Of a stretch of DNA of 64,000 nucleotides, positions 1-14,500 are shown in pieces. The position numbers and the translations under genes were made by a program. Source of the DNA: Chrysogorgia sp. JL179-B06 (Eukaryota > Cnidaria > Anthozoa > Scleralcyonacea > Chrysogorgiidae); the NCBI GenBank assembly GCA_035772405.1, contig JAYKKM010000054.1, forward strand, positions 3,694,001 to 3,758,000, read 5' to 3'. The notes below the pieces were generated by a model. The model did not search any database. It worked only from the letters and a program-made list of their open reading frames with translations, and was not told the origin of the DNA. Each line of letters starts with the position of its first letter. Positions within the stretch are counted from its first letter, which is position 1.

Positions 1-3000
1 CTATTTTTCGACTGTTTCTAAGTGTGACTGTGTCTATTCTTCAACTGTTCCTATATAATGTGCCTATTTTTCGACTGTTTCTATAGTGTGAGTGTGTCTA
101 TTCTTCAACTGTTCCTATATAATGTGCCTAATTTTTCGACTGTTTCTATATAATGTGCCTATTTTTCGACTGTTTCTATAGTGTGAGTGTGTCTATTCTT
201 CAACTGTTCCTATATAATGTGCCTAATTTTTCGACTGTTCCTATATAATACAATGCCTATTTTTCGACTGTTCCTATAGTGTGAGTGTGTCTATTCTTCG
301 ACTGTTCCTATATAATGTGCCTATTTTTCGACTGTTCCTATAGTGTGAGTGTGTCTATTCTTCAACTGTTCCTATATAATGCGCCTATTTTTCGACTGTT
401 CCTATAGTGTGAGTGTGTCTATTCTTCAACTGTTCCTATATAATGTGCCTATATTTTTCGACTGTTCCTATAGTGCGAGTGTGTCTATTCTTCGACTGTT
501 CCTATATAATATGCCTATTTTTCGACTGTTCCTATAGTGTGAGTGTGTCTATTCTTCGACTGTTCCTATATAATATGCCTATTTTTCGACTGTTCCTATA
601 GTGTGAGTGTGTCTATTCTTCGACTGTTCCTATATAATATGCCTATTTTTCGACTGTTCCTATAGTGTGAGTGTGTCTATTCTTCAACTGTTCCTATATA
701 GTGTGAGTGTATCTATTCTTCGACTGTTCCTATATAATATTCCTATTTTTCGACTGTTCCTATAGTGTGAGTGTGTCTATTCTTCGACTGTTCCTATATA
801 ATGTGCCTATTTTTCGACTCTTCCTATAGTGTGAGTGTGTCTATTCTTCAACTGTTCCTATATAATATGCCTATTTTTCGACTGTTCCTATATAATGTGC
901 CTATTTTTCGACTGTTTCTATAGTGTGAGTGTGTCTATTCTTCGACTGTTCCTATATAATATGCCTATTTTTCGACTGTTCCTATGGTGTGAGTGTGTCT
1001 ATTCTTCGACTGTTCCTATATAATATGCCTATTTTTTACTCATCCTATAGTGTGAGTGTCTATTCTTCGACTGTTCCTATATAATATGCCTATTTTTCAA
1101 CTCTTCCTATAGTGTGAGTGTGTCTATTCTTCGACTGTACCTATATAATATGCCTATTTTTCGACTCTTCCTATAGTGTGAGTGTGTCTAATACACACAC
1201 TCACACTATAGGAAGTCTATTTTTCGACTGTTCCTATAGTGTGAGTGTGTCTATTCTACAACTGTTCCTATACCTGTACGATGTGCCTATTTTTCGACTG
1301 TTCCTATAGTGCGAGTGTGTCTATTCTTCAACTGTTCCTATATAATGTGCCTATATTTTTCGACTGTTTCTATAGTGTGAGTCAGTGTGTCTATTCTTCG
1401 ACTGTTCCTATATAATGTGTCTATTCTTCGACTGTTCCTATATAATGTGCCTATTTTTCGACTGTTCCTATAGTGTGTGAGTGTCTATTCTACAACTGTT
1501 CCTATACCTGTACGATGTGCCTATTTTTCGACTATTCCTATATAATGTGCCTATTCTTCGACTGTTCCTATATAATGAGCCTATTTTTCGACTGTTCCTA
1601 TAGTGTGAGTGTGTCTATTCTTCGACTGTTCCTATATAATGTGCCTATTTTTCGACTGTTCCTATAGTGTGAGTGTGTCTATTCTTCGACTGTTCCTATA
1701 TAATGTGCCTATATTTTTCGACTGTTTCTATAGTGTGAGTGTGTCTATTCTTCGACTGTTCCTATATAATGAGCCTATTTTTCGACTGTTCTTATAGTGT
1801 GATTGTATCTATAGTGTGAGTGTGTCTATAGTGTGAGTGTGTCTATAGTGTGAGTGTGTCTATTCTTCGACTGTTCCTATAGTGCGAGTGTGTCTATTAT
1901 TCGACTGTTCCTATAGTGTGAGTGTGTCTATTATTCGACTGTTCCTATAGTGCGAGTGTGTCTATTATTCGACTGTTCCTATAGTGTGAGTGTGTCTATT
2001 CTTCGACTGTTCCTATATAATGTGTCTATTTTTCGACTCTTCCTATAGTGTGAGTGTGTCTATTCTTCAACTGTTCCTATATAATGTGCCTATTTTTCGA
2101 CTCTTCCTATAGTGTGAGTGTGTCTATTATTCGACTGTTCCTATATAGTGTGCCTATTTTTCGAATGTTCCTATAGTGCGATTGTATCTATAGTGTGAGT
2201 GTGTCTATAGTGTGAGTGTGTCTATAGTGTGAGTGTGTCTATTCTTCGACTGTTCCTATATAATGTGCCTATTTTTCGACTGTTCCTATAGTGTGAGTGT
2301 ATCTACAGTGTGAGTGTGTCTATAGTGTGAGTGTGTCTATAGTGTGAGTGTGTCTATTCTTCGACTGTTCCTATATAATGTGCCTATTTTTCGACTGTTC
2401 CTATAGTGTGAGTGTGTCTATTCTTCGACTGTTCCTATATAATGTGCCTATTTTTCGACTGTTCCTATAGTGTGAGTGTGTCTATTATTCGACTGTTCCT
2501 ATATAATGTGCCTATTTTTCGACTGTTCCTATAGTGTGAGTGTGTCTATTATTCGACTGTTCCTATAGTGCGAGTGTGTCTATTATTCGACTGTTCCTAT
2601 AGTGCGAGTGTGTCTATTATTCGACTGTTCCTATAGTGCGAGTGTGTCTATTATTCGACTGTTCCTATAGTGTGAGTGTGTCTATTTTTCGACTGTTCCT
2701 ATATAATGTGTCTATTTTTCGACTCTTCCTATAGTGTGAGTGTGTCTATTATTCGACTGTTCCTATAGTGTGAGTGTGTCTATTATTCAACTGTTCCTAT
2801 ATAATGTGCCTATTTTTCGACTCTTCCTATAGTGTGAGTGTGTCTATTATTCGACTGTTCCTATATAGTGTGCCTATTTTTCGACTGTTCCTATAGTGCG
2901 ATTGTATCTATAGTGTGAGTGTGTCTACAGTGTGAGTGTGTCTATAGTGTGAGTGTGTCTATTCTTCGACTGTTCCTATATAATGTGCCTATTTTTCGAC

Positions 3001-3338
3001 TGTTCCTATAGTGTGAGTGTGTCTATAGTGTGAGTGTGTCTATAGTGTGAGTGTGTCTATAGTGTGAGTGTGTCTATAGTGTGAGTGTGTCTATAGTGTG
3101 AGTGTGTCTATAGTGTGAGTGTGTCTATTCTTCGACTGTTCCTATATAATATGCCTATTTTCGACTGTTCCTATAATGTGAGTGTCTCTATTCTTCGACT
3201 GTTCCTATATATGATATGATATGCATATTCTTCGACTGTTCATATACTGTGTGTGCCTATTCTTCAACTGTTCCTATATGATATGCCTATTTTTCGACTG
3301 TTCCTATACTGTGTGTGTGTGTGTGTGCCTATTCTTCG
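1..3338. repeat. Compound minisatellite array in the last visible TM9SF3 intron
   Basis: More than 3.3 kb is built from variants of three parts: a ~30-bp block CTATTYTTCGACTGTTCCTA plus TATAATGTGC, a ~34-bp block with the same core followed by TAGTGTGAGTGTGT, and a free 17-bp block CTATAGTGTGAGTGTGT. The first two usually alternate as a ~64-bp higher-order unit. The 17-mer runs alone several times, longest near 3016-3122. The array continues past the left edge. Short open frames inside it are by-products of the period, not genes. Confidence 0.95.
1172..1213. repeat. Single inverted unit inside the minisatellite
   Basis: The 17-bp block reads forward up to about 1191 and then as its own reverse complement (ACACACACTCACACTATAG). 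This makes a local palindrome, the only clear orientation switch I saw in the array. Confidence 0.85.
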
Positions 3339-3399
3339 ACGTCATAATCCACTACTTACTATAGTTAGTATAATTTTAAATGTGTGTCATACAACTTAC

Positions 3400-3546
3400 C
3401 AACGATAGTCTTCCGCGTTAAGCAAGAAGTAAGTACAAACAATAGTAACGCTCATCGTCACAATGATCAAAATGAAAAACACCAAGAACATGAATCCAAA
3501 CACGAAGTAGATCTTGTATGCCCAGAAGGAAGTAAATATGAAGTAC
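3400..3546 (-). CDS. TM9SF3: TM9SF3 exon 14 (last one inside window)
   Basis: It encodes [20 protein letters not shown], a second helix ([15 protein letters not shown]) and LLNAEDYRW, and ends TG|GTAAG. The remaining C-terminal helices and the short cytosolic tail used for COPI/ER retrieval in this family are not found before base 1. Confidence 0.95.
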
Positions 3547-6500
3547 CTGGTTAAATAAACAAACAAAATGTTTCCAAGTTCCAGTGATGGATTTACAGGG
3601 GGGTGCGCACGCACCCTGACCTTGGCCAAGAGGGGTGCCAATTGCCTTGTCAAATCCATCTGGCAAGATCTGGCAAGGCAATTGTCAAACAAAAATAAAA
3701 TAGAGACAAAATAAGATAATAGCATGATAGCTACAAAATTTAGAAAAACAAGATTACAAGAAACAACTACAGAATTGAGACTTGAGAGAATCTGATTAGC
3801 AGTTAGGTGTACATTAAAGGACGCATTCATTCGATGTTGGTGTAAACTTCATAGGACCTAGGTATCATAGCTATCATATGATTCATAGATATATGATTCA
3901 TATATTAGCTATCATATGATTCATAGGTATTAATAGGTATAAAAAAAGTTTCTGGCGGGCTTCGCCCCCCTATCCCCCAGCCCCACCACCAGCTCGGCCC
4001 CTTGCCATAGCTCCCTCAGCGGCGCTCCACCCTGCCTCGGTCGCACTCCACGCCGCAGGCCTGATCTCACTTCGCTCACTCGCTCAGGACCCCCCCCCCC
4101 CCCCTACCAGATCAAGCTGGATCCATCAGTGCCAAGTTCTATACTGGCTGTAAAAATGATCACAAAGAGCATTAGTAGTTTTAGGGTAAACATGTTCCTT
4201 TAAAGTGCTACTGCGATGAAAATACATGAAAACTTGAAAAGAGTTGTAACTTTCTAATTTTAATGCCTAAGCAGGCACTTGGATTTTTCCCAATTCGAAT
4301 TGGAAGTACTACATTTTTGAAATTCTTTCTACGTTTGACATTGAGCGCTCGTCGCCAGCTAGTACTCGGAAAGTAATGGGTCGAGTACGAGTTGTGACGT
4401 CATCCAATCACCAGGGAGACTTCTAGATACGGTTTTAGATATTGTAGATATTATCACTGTCACTTGATGACATTTATAAGACTTGCAGTGTACAAAGATC
4501 AAGAAAGCGAAGCAAATTCAGCTAGCATGCAACATGCAACAAGAACAAGGTCCATTGGATGATGTCACGACAGCAGACCGCTGGTTAGAATTTGCGCGCC
4601 GATGAAGCGACAACTTAATAATGGCGAAGGACATTTTCGTCTCTTGTCTCATGAAAATTTCTCCACATTACTTTATTCAATTTCCAAAATGTACAAGTTT
4701 AATTTTTCAAAACACACAATTTTCATCGCAGTATAGCACTTTAAGATTCTTACTTACATTTCAATAAATATGGAACCAAATGGGAGGATTCCACCAAGGC
4801 AGACAATCATTGCAGGCTCCATAAACCTGCAACAGTCAGAGTTGAACAACACTACATAAGAGGTTCGGTTAGACAAAAACAGAAGTGACTGTAATTTCGT
4901 TGAATTAAGCCTCCTGTATACAAGAGCCGGTGATAAGCTCGCTACTTCAGGAAGTCCTGCGTGAGGCTTCGCTCTACTTCGTCGAAGATGAGATGTCTTC
5001 CTGTAGAGATTTGAGAGTCGGGGCGATGTATAAATATGTATAATATGGTGTTTGACTGTTCTGACCGTGTCTCAGTAGCTCAGTGGTTAGAGCGCCGATG
5101 CTTTGATTCGGAGACCTCGGGTTCGATTCCAGGTTGGAGAAGTCAAATTTTCATATACATATATTTGGCCATATATATATACTGTATATATATATAATAA
5201 TATATTATAAAAAAGAGAAAGAAGAGAACTTCAATATGTCGAAAAATATTTAATAAGTAAAAGTATTTCCATATTTCCATGTGTCCTCAGGTCTGACTTG
5301 AAGAAGGACACGTCGTCCGAAACGTTGTCAATGGAAATAAGTAAGTACTTTTACTTTACTATTTTTCGACATATTGAAGTTCTCGTATTTCTCTGTTTTA
5401 TACTATATTCAGTTCTTATGAGAACTTAGCAGCCTACCTCAAAAATAACAAACCCAATACAATACTTAACTCCACTAATTATATGCGCACAATAAGCATA
5501 AAACTGAAACAAATTTAATAACCTAACTTTTTAAAAAAGCTCTTGCAAGCGTTTTTACGGAAAATGCACCCAAAATTTGTTATTTTGTATATTATAAAAT
5601 AACCGGAAGTAATGTCTGATTGGTTACTGAGCTCAAAAATCATGTCATTATAACTCAATAAAGCATAAGCTGACGTGATTCCTCGCGTAGATTTTGTCGT
5701 TTTTGACGGACTTTAAGTAGTTTAAATCACAAAAGGAAGTCAAAGAATAGCTGGATACAAGGCTAATCAAGGTACTAACACAACAGAATGTTTTAACTGC
5801 AACTTTGAGTGCATTTTCATCACTAAAATCGCCAACGTTTTTTCAACAACGGCTTCCTAGCAACGCACATAGCAACGCCTCTTATAACAGGTAAATCTGC
5901 ATTTTTCATGACCAAACACAACACATCTATCTGGCATGTTGCAGCTTCGATGATAACTACACAACAGAATACACGAGCAATAACTCTTATGAGCGACTTC
6001 CATCCCTTATGTTACGTCACATAAAGTAGCTACCAGACCCTTTGCCAAGACCTTATCTTTTTGCGTCCTATATATAGCCAAAAGACAAAACTTTCTTATT
6101 AATGGTAGAAAATCTCTACATAGCGAACACCTCCAAACAATGGACATCAAACTTCGGTCCTGAAGTAAAGGTTCCACTGTATAAATTTTGTCATTTAAAA
6201 AAAGTGACTGTTAGTCGACTATCAAGCCGGTTTTAGGATTTCCAATATGCTTCACAAAACGTTTTCGAAAACGCAGTACCAAATTAATGCTCCTGAAGTA
6301 GGCCAAATGTTGAAAATCGTCGAGGGTTATCCCAAATCATAATACTGTTTTACAAAATATTTATACATCTTGCCCTTTCCCATGCACTTAAGGTATGCCT
6401 CAAGTCGCAAACAAGTTTTGAACACTCATCGTGACGTCACTGGATACCCAGCAACTTCGTTCCTAGGGCTATCAACGAGGTTGTTGGGTACCATGTCGGT

Positions 6501-9500
6501 TTGGAGTTTTCAGTAATCAACATACCATTTTTTCTCTGGAATTGGTCGGGGAACGGTGTTAACTCGGCATGGATAGTCTGGAGTACCAGATATGTTACGG
6601 CCCAAGACAGTACCCACAAGATTTAAGGGAAGGATAACAAACAGACATATAGCTGCTACAGAAAGCTAAAAAAATAAGACAAAAATACAATAAGAAATGC
6701 GTTCACAGGAACATGGAACTATTTCAATTGGATTCCTGGAAAGAGTCATTACTACTGTAAATATGATCTTTCCCTCTGTTATTTAGTACAGTCAAACCTC
6801 TATTAAACGGCCACCTTCGGGGAATGGCTTTGTGGCCGCTTAATAAAAGTGGCCGCTTAATGGAGAAACGCCAACAATGGGTCTTGGGTGTGGTCAAATG
6901 TCCTTTTATTCAATTCTAAATCACTGATAACAGGAACAAGTAGACTTTGAAAAAACCAACTCGCATCCGAATAAAATGAACGAGGATTTTCAAGTCATTG
7001 GACATGTTCCCAAACTAATAGCAATCTGGCTCACAAAGTTTCTAAACGAGCGACGAACTCCGGTAAAACAGTGATCAAGGGCATGCGCGTGAATAGAGGT
7101 GGCGGATATGGCTTGGAAGTTCCTTGTGAATATCGCTTCACAGGAGATGCATTTTCAATCAGTTGGCTGAAAGCAAAGCTACAAAAGGAGGGAGTTGATG
7201 CAAAGTGATTTCTCTGCGCCGGACTGATAACCTGTAAACTTGAGTGAGGTTTCAAGTGACATGTGTTGAATGAAATACATATACTGACAACAACCAAGTA
7301 TTCTATGGTCTCTAATTTAGCTCAAGTTTTAGTTTCGGTTCTCTTGTGGTAAACACTGTGCCTAATAAATTAGGATGGCCCTTTAATACAGGTAAAAAAA
7401 CAATAAGAAACACCAATTGGGACCGCTCCTAGGTGGCCGCGGCCGCTTAAGGTAATTCCTCAGTAATTCTTTCCGAAATAAAAATTTGCTGAAACTTCCC
7501 AGTCTTAAAGTTATTGACATACTTATATTAAAACAAAAAAAGTTGGGGTCACCGACCTTGTTTAGAAGATATGGCATTTTACTCAGTATGGTGACGTCAT
7601 TTTTTATTATAATTTTTTTATAGTAATTTTATACAAGAAAACATGGTATTTTAGGGAAAAAGAAACAGCTAACAGGGTTTATTATTATAAAGAAAGGTCG
7701 TTTCCCATATTCTTTGACATGTTATTTGAAGAAAAATTCATCAAAAATGTAAAATATTGTATGTTGTAGATATTATTTTTCTCTAAGTTTCTGTTATAAC
7801 ACGTAAAAGTGGTAGAAGAAAAAAATTATTAAAGTGCCCCTAACCTCAAAATTTTTTATTGTCTTATTTGGAAGAACTTTTAAAATGATAAAGTAACTTC
7901 TTTTGAAGATTTTCACTTTTTCGCTTTCTTTGTGAGATATATCAGTTTGTTTGATATGCAAATATCTGGAATTTCGTCAACATGCATAATGAGTTATCAG
8001 AGAATGTTATATATCTTTGCATTCATGAAATAAAAACACTAAAGTGTGAATAACACATGTGTGCGTTTCTCCCACAACACCAAACTTCTTGATTTTAAAG
8101 GATTTCGTTCGAGAATGAAAGAGATATACACATTTCTCCAATAAGTCATTATGCATGTGTGACGAAATTCCAGACATTTGCATATCAAACAAACTGATAT
8201 ATCTCAAAAAGAAAGCAAAGAAACGAAAATCTTCAAAAGAAGTTACTGTATCATTTTAAAAGTTCTTCCAAACAAGACAATAAAACATTTTGAGGTTATG
8301 GGCACTTTAAGGAAAACATTATGGTCACCGACCTTCTTTAAGAACTATGGCCTTAAACCGGCATTATCAAGTAGTTTACAAACCTACTTTAGCCTAGAGA
8401 GCCCTAGCTAGACTTGTGTAACCGATCTCGGAAAAAATTTGATTTAGTCCCTCAATAACTCTTACCTACCAGTACATTAGCGGCCATTGTTAGATTTGGT
8501 ACTAAATTGTCCTAAAATAGTCGGAATTTTTTGAAAGTGTTGCATAACGGCCATAAAAACACTGATTATTGGATGTGTGCAGAAAATGTGCGCAATGCAA
8601 AACTGAGGAATCACCTTAATAGAGGGGTAATCTACAGTGAATTATAGGGAATATTTTTGGGACTTTGACACGTGGCCGTTTAACAGAGGGCAGCCGAGGT
8701 TCGACTGTATATGCAAATTGTCTCTAATCACGTCTTTCAGTGTGAAATTCTGACCATATATGTAATTACACACCCTAGCAATGCTCTAACATTGGGTAAC
8801 CAACGTTGTGTTTTCGATCACTGTTCCAAAGTCTGGTGCAACTTTGGAACTCGTTCGCCGAATTATATAGAAGCAAAAAATTATTTAAAAAAACGCTAGT
8901 TAGTCGTTGGTGGGACTATAGTTGCTGGAAAAATAGGAACAAAAAAGCAAAGAAACAATACGAAGCTATATGAAGTTTCCCACCAAAGGTTAAACGTCCG
9001 GTAACATAGTAAATGAGCTAATACTTACCATGGATGTCAATGGTATAGCACGGGAGGCATGGTAATAAATAGCAATAAAGTTGATGATGAACACGGTGCC
9101 ACAAACCAATGAAGGAAATAATGCAGCACTAAAAAGCATTTGTTTTATCCATTCTTTGCCTGGAAAAGAAAGCACAGACATCACCAAAGTGGAAAATCTC
9201 TAAATAATTATGCAAGATACAATGTTTACTGCGCGCAAAGAATTGTGGTTGAATGAACAAGTCCGGTATGGTAACTGATCTCTAAATAAAGACTGGATCG
9301 AGCAACTTTTGTTCAGAAAATGAAGCCGGAAGTTCGCCATTACTAAGGGACCAACTGAGAATCCTATGAGGTTTTTTGATGGTTTATGTGCTCTTACCAT
9401 CGACAAAATAAAATAATATTACTATAAAGAGGACCAGAAAACATTTTTCAAATTACTGGGTAAAACGATTCATCGCCTACCTACAGATTTACAGCGACTT

Positions 9501-11518
9501 TGGTCCCTTAGCAATGGCCGCCGTTGGCTCTAATTGTCCAGTGAGAGAAGCCTGATATGAGACGTCAAATTAGGTTGAAGATTTTATGTATTTAATGTTA
9601 ACAAAGAAACTATATTGGCCAGACACTAAACCTATTTTGCTAGCGTCACAGTTTGATATGCTTGCAAACTCGGAGTTTATAATGATATCTCGTTAATTTA
9701 CATTTAACAATTAGACAACGAGCCCGCGTTTTCTATGAGCAGATAGTCAACGAGGCGGAGCCGAGTTGACTATCGCTCATAGAAAACAAGGGCGAGTTGT
9801 CTAATTGTTTTAGTATAAATTTGCAAGTTTCTAACCCAAGAAATAACTTTTATTTCAAATTGATCATGAAAAAAAGGAAATATTCTTTTGAAATCACGCG
9901 ACTTTTACCGCAGAGGTTTATATCAGCGGATATAAACTCCTCCAACAGCCAATGAAAATTGAGGATTTGTGATATAAACTTGTCAATTTATACTAATATG
10001 CAAATATGCAAGCTTCAAAATCAGCTCATCAGATACAATAGAAAGCTCGATCCAGTCTTTATTTAGAGATCAGTGGGTATTTTAAATAAAGCAACAGAGG
10101 TAAAAACAAGTCAATAGACCTTATTCCAAAATGGCTGCCAATTTAATATTCTTTTATTTGCATATAAATTATCCATTACAGCCCATGCAGGAGAGTTAGT
10201 AAATATTAAACAATTATTTCTACGAGGCTGAGCAGGATTTTTGGGTTATGTAGACCGAGCTTAATATTATCTGCTCAAATTTTGAATCAGAATTTTCTAC
10301 GTTCCTTCCCACTTTTTGACATAATTTATATAAAATAATATAACTTTGGAACGTTATTGAAATAATATAACCTTAGAACATCTTTGGTTTCTTATCAAGA
10401 ATTGCTCTAAGGTAGATTGTGCTTGTCTTGCTAGACACTGGCGTGTATAGTGTCACGTTTGTCATTTTCCCATTAAAATTTAAAATAACGCATTTTCGGA
10501 CCTACAGAAGACGATCAAAACTTTAGAAGTTTCGGAAATTGAAGACCAGTCATCCGACAAGTTTTGAGAAGGCTGCTATACGCGGGAGAGGTGTTTAAAT
10601 ACTAACATTTATACAATCACGTGACTTATATACGCATTTTCATTGGTTCTTGCCCTTGATCTATTAGAGGACAGATACGTGGATGGCGTCAAATCATGTC
10701 AGCAGCTCTGTTTTTCTTTTTTCCAACAGCTTTGATAAACCTTTGGGGTTGTTTTTGATTGTATAAAACAAATAGATTCCATTTTTTGTTGTCTGTTCAA
10801 TGAGGATGTCAGAACGTGGTAAGAACATCAGTGACCCACGTTCTGACGTCATCTGTGCATTTATAACTGGACAACGGCAAAATGGAATCTATTTGTTAAT
10901 TATAAAATAAGAAATGTCTTATACAGGCTTTGATTGGTGGAGCCTCATTTTCTATCAGAGTACAGAGACACACAAGCAAATTATTTGTTAATTTTCTATT
11001 TGTTAAGTACAATGTTTGACATCTCACCGCTTTGTCTTGAATACAACGATCCTCCAAAATAACCATTCACTGCAGACGTGGCGGCGAAAACAAATATTGA
11101 AGTTGTTAATATTGAACCACGTCTATTTAATAAAATAAAATAGAAATCAGTTTTACTATTGGTAAGTTAAAATGGCTAGGACCGGGCCAACCATGTTTAC
11201 ACTGACACAACGTCAGGCCTGGCCTAGGCCAATGGTTGAAGTAAGCCCTGATTGTTATTCCTACTCCAGTCTGACGCGTGTGTACACACTACCAAAATGT
11301 AGGCCCAGGCTTATAATGTGCACACAACTTTAGTATATCTTTAGTATATATTTTTTATAAAGGACAATACATCAGTTATCAATTACTGCATTACTAAAGG
11401 GAACTGCACCCAAAATATAAATTACTTTTAAATAAAAGGCATTTAATTATGTTTAGAAATGTTAATAGTTTTACGGTTTCTCCTATTTTATGCTTCTGGA
11501 CACTTCCATTTTAGATTG

Positions 11519-11586
<68 letters not shown>

Positions 11587-14500
11587 CGAATTTATATACA
11601 GGATAACCCTATCAGTTATATGATCTGACAAATCACGATATTTTTCTCAGCCTCGCTCAATAATTGTTACTTATAAAACGCGATTTTTGATGCGACATTT
11701 TTATGTCGAAAAATCCAGATTTGTTTTTAAATGAAATATCACAAGATAATATACGTAAAACATGGAAATATTAGTTGATAAATCATTTCATACTCAGTAT
11801 AAAGGTCGCCAATGATAGACATGACGATAACAAGAAAACCAACAGAAGCAAGTTGGTACCCAGTACCAATAAGCGAAGAGAAAAGCATTGGATAAGATGC
11901 TGAACGAAACACATCACCATGCACTTGTTTCCAACCATACTCATCTCCCAAATCGCGTTCCTGTAACACAAAATTAACGTAAAGAGTCTTTTTTAGAATT
12001 CGTTCAATATCCCAGGGATGTAATAAAGCACTTTGTTATATAGTTAGTGTCAAAGTTCAATTTTTCTGTTTTCCGATTGGACAAAAGCGTATCACGTGCC
12101 GGTCCGCAAAACGTCGTGTTTACTGCATTGCCGAGGCAACCGGTCCATAACAGAACATTTATTGACCGGTCCACAATAGAATGGGTGCAGTGCGCATGCG
12201 CGTCAACCGTGAAGTTCCAAAGTTCATTTTATAGTTTTGCTGTTTTGAAATTTTAAAAAATGTCTGCTCGGTGAATTATTCATACTTTGACACTAATATA
12301 CTATATAACAAAACACTTATTTACTGAGACCTCGGGAAAGCAGTGTGTTTTGTGGCCCCTCGACCGCCGTTGTTGCCAGAAGCTTCGCCTCGGGCAACAA
12401 CGGCGGTCTCGGGTCCACAAAACACACTGTTTCCCTCGGTCTCAGTAAATAAGTGATAATTATTACACGTATCATAAATATTTTGTTACGTAAAACCTGG
12501 TTGTCAAAATCTGTATTCTACATGAACAAAGTGCTTTGCACGACTTTATATTCACTTGCTGGCATCTCGTTCGTTCGTTCATTGGTTGGTTGATTGATTC
12601 GTTCGTTCGTTGGTTGGTTGGTTCATTGGTTGGTTAGTTCGTTGGTTGGTTGGTTGGTTCGTTCGTTTCATATATTCACAATATTCACATAGCCACTTAT
12701 TCAACATTCGCCAACTTGAGCTGGATACCGAGAAATGTATTGGGATTATATTATTTTCAAAAAAGGTGAGCCTAATCCAAATATATTCCTTTAAAATTAT
12801 TTCATAAAAATTAACCGTTTACAAAATTAATGGACTTAACAGTAATTGGCGAAAGCTGTTGTGGTGTCCCAGCCTTTCTGTCCATTGTTAGCATGTTTTT
12901 GTATGTTATAATATAAATTATATTGTATTCTATGGCAAAGCTTAATAAACTAATAAACTAAATTAAACTTTAAAATAAGGTTTCCGCGGAAGAAAACTGT
13001 TCGCGTGTTAGTACGAAGGTTAATATGGGGGTTAATAATTTAATATTAGAGTGAGGGTTAGTATAAAGGGTTCGATTTTTGGTAGGGGTTATTTTTCAAA
13101 CCTTTATTCTAGCCCCTCACCTAATATTAACCCTAAACCCTTATACTAACCTTCGTACTAACCCGCGAACAACTATAGTTTTTCCTCGGAAACATTTTAA
13201 AGTATATTTATGTAATTATTTAATTATCTAATCTATCTATCTATTTCCATGGTGAGTGTGGTTATTTGTATGTGTGTGAGTAGCTGTTTATAAGTGAGCC
13301 GGGCTAGCTCGGTTATAGGCGGGCGATTGGCTAACAAAGTTCTTATCATGGCTACTATAGGCACCCAAAATGATATTTTAAAGTAGAACTGACTTAGTTT
13401 AGCTGTAGGAAGAACATAAAGTTAATTTAAATGATCTTTTTGGGTCGAGGAAAGATTTTCGTGACACAACTCAGCCAAGTTAGCCTGGCTAGCCGGGCTC
13501 ATATAAACAGCCCCTATACAATCATTGACAAAAATAGTTGGCACGGCCTGCGGAGTCGTTTTGAAGTGCTCTATTGCATGAACATTTTACTTTATACCAT
13601 GTTCCACCCCCACCCCCGTCTCAACATTGGTCCCATTACGATGATAGAGTGTCGAAGGGTATCACAACACCATTAGCACATGATTTAGGTCCTATACAAC
13701 ATTGAAATGGGGGGAAGGGGGGTCCGCAGCTGGTAAACCTGTAATGCGTGCCAACCATTTGTCAAAGATTGTAAGTACTCTGGCGAAATTAAAATAAAAT
13801 AACTATGTCAAGGTAAGAGTTTAAAACACAAATCACAATACCATGTCATCTAGATCATCTTCTTTACTATAGCGAGCATAATCTTTTCTTAAAGTTCGCA
13901 TTAAGATCATACTGACTAAACCAACCAAGAAGATAACCATCATAAATGAATTGAATATGGAAAACCAATGAATCTAAAGAAAAATATGAAATAGAAAATA
14001 AAAATAACCTGTACAAAGGTATTGCTAGGTTTAATAACCACATTAAAAAGTACAAATTATATTTTTTTGAATTTTCAACTTTTTCAAGGAAAAAATGATA
14101 CAAGAAATTATTTAAAAAAATTTAACGTTTCATCGCAAAACGGGATATCAATCGTATCGATTAACTAGAACAGTTTTAAATCTACATCATACCCAGGGTC
14201 AATATGTGAACGAGGTTGTACTTTTTAAGACCCGTTTATATTTCCGGTGCGGTACTATTCCTAATGAAGCCTGCGTGATAATGGATCTATATAATGTACA
14301 TGCACCAGTCTTGTATTTAAAAATCTGAATTTTTATTTTAGAATTTTCATTCAGAGATACAGCTGGAGGAAATAACAACCAATGTAAATTTAGGATAATT
14401 AAAGTGCCTATAAAGTCAAAAAATGTATTGTCTTATTTGGAAGAACTTTTAAAATGATAAAGTAACTTCTTTTGAAACTTTTTGCTTCTTCGCTTTGTTT

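Noticed and set aside
349..1797. Six overlapping ~62-codon frames with CLFFDCSYSVSV repeats
   Set aside because: They are translations of the minisatellite in one frame. There are no splice sites, no start context and no non-repeat content.
1..3338. CRISPR-like array
   Set aside because: Units are contiguous and mutually similar with no unique spacers, and the window is eukaryotic.
3418..3681. Minus-strand frame of 87 codons overlapping TM9SF3 exon 14
   Set aside because: It is the wrong frame of a real exon plus intron. The true frame carries [11 protein letters not shown].
5066..5142. Functional tRNA gene
   Set aside because: A and B boxes are good, but the acceptor stem does not pair and no Pol III terminator follows at the right place. 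It was kept as a SINE-like relic. The same judgement applies at 16258 and 50805.
8007..8411. Small ORFs on both strands in the 7.8-8.4 kb region
   Set aside because: They are mirror translations of the two arms of one foldback MITE. The same frame appears in the second copy at 14495.
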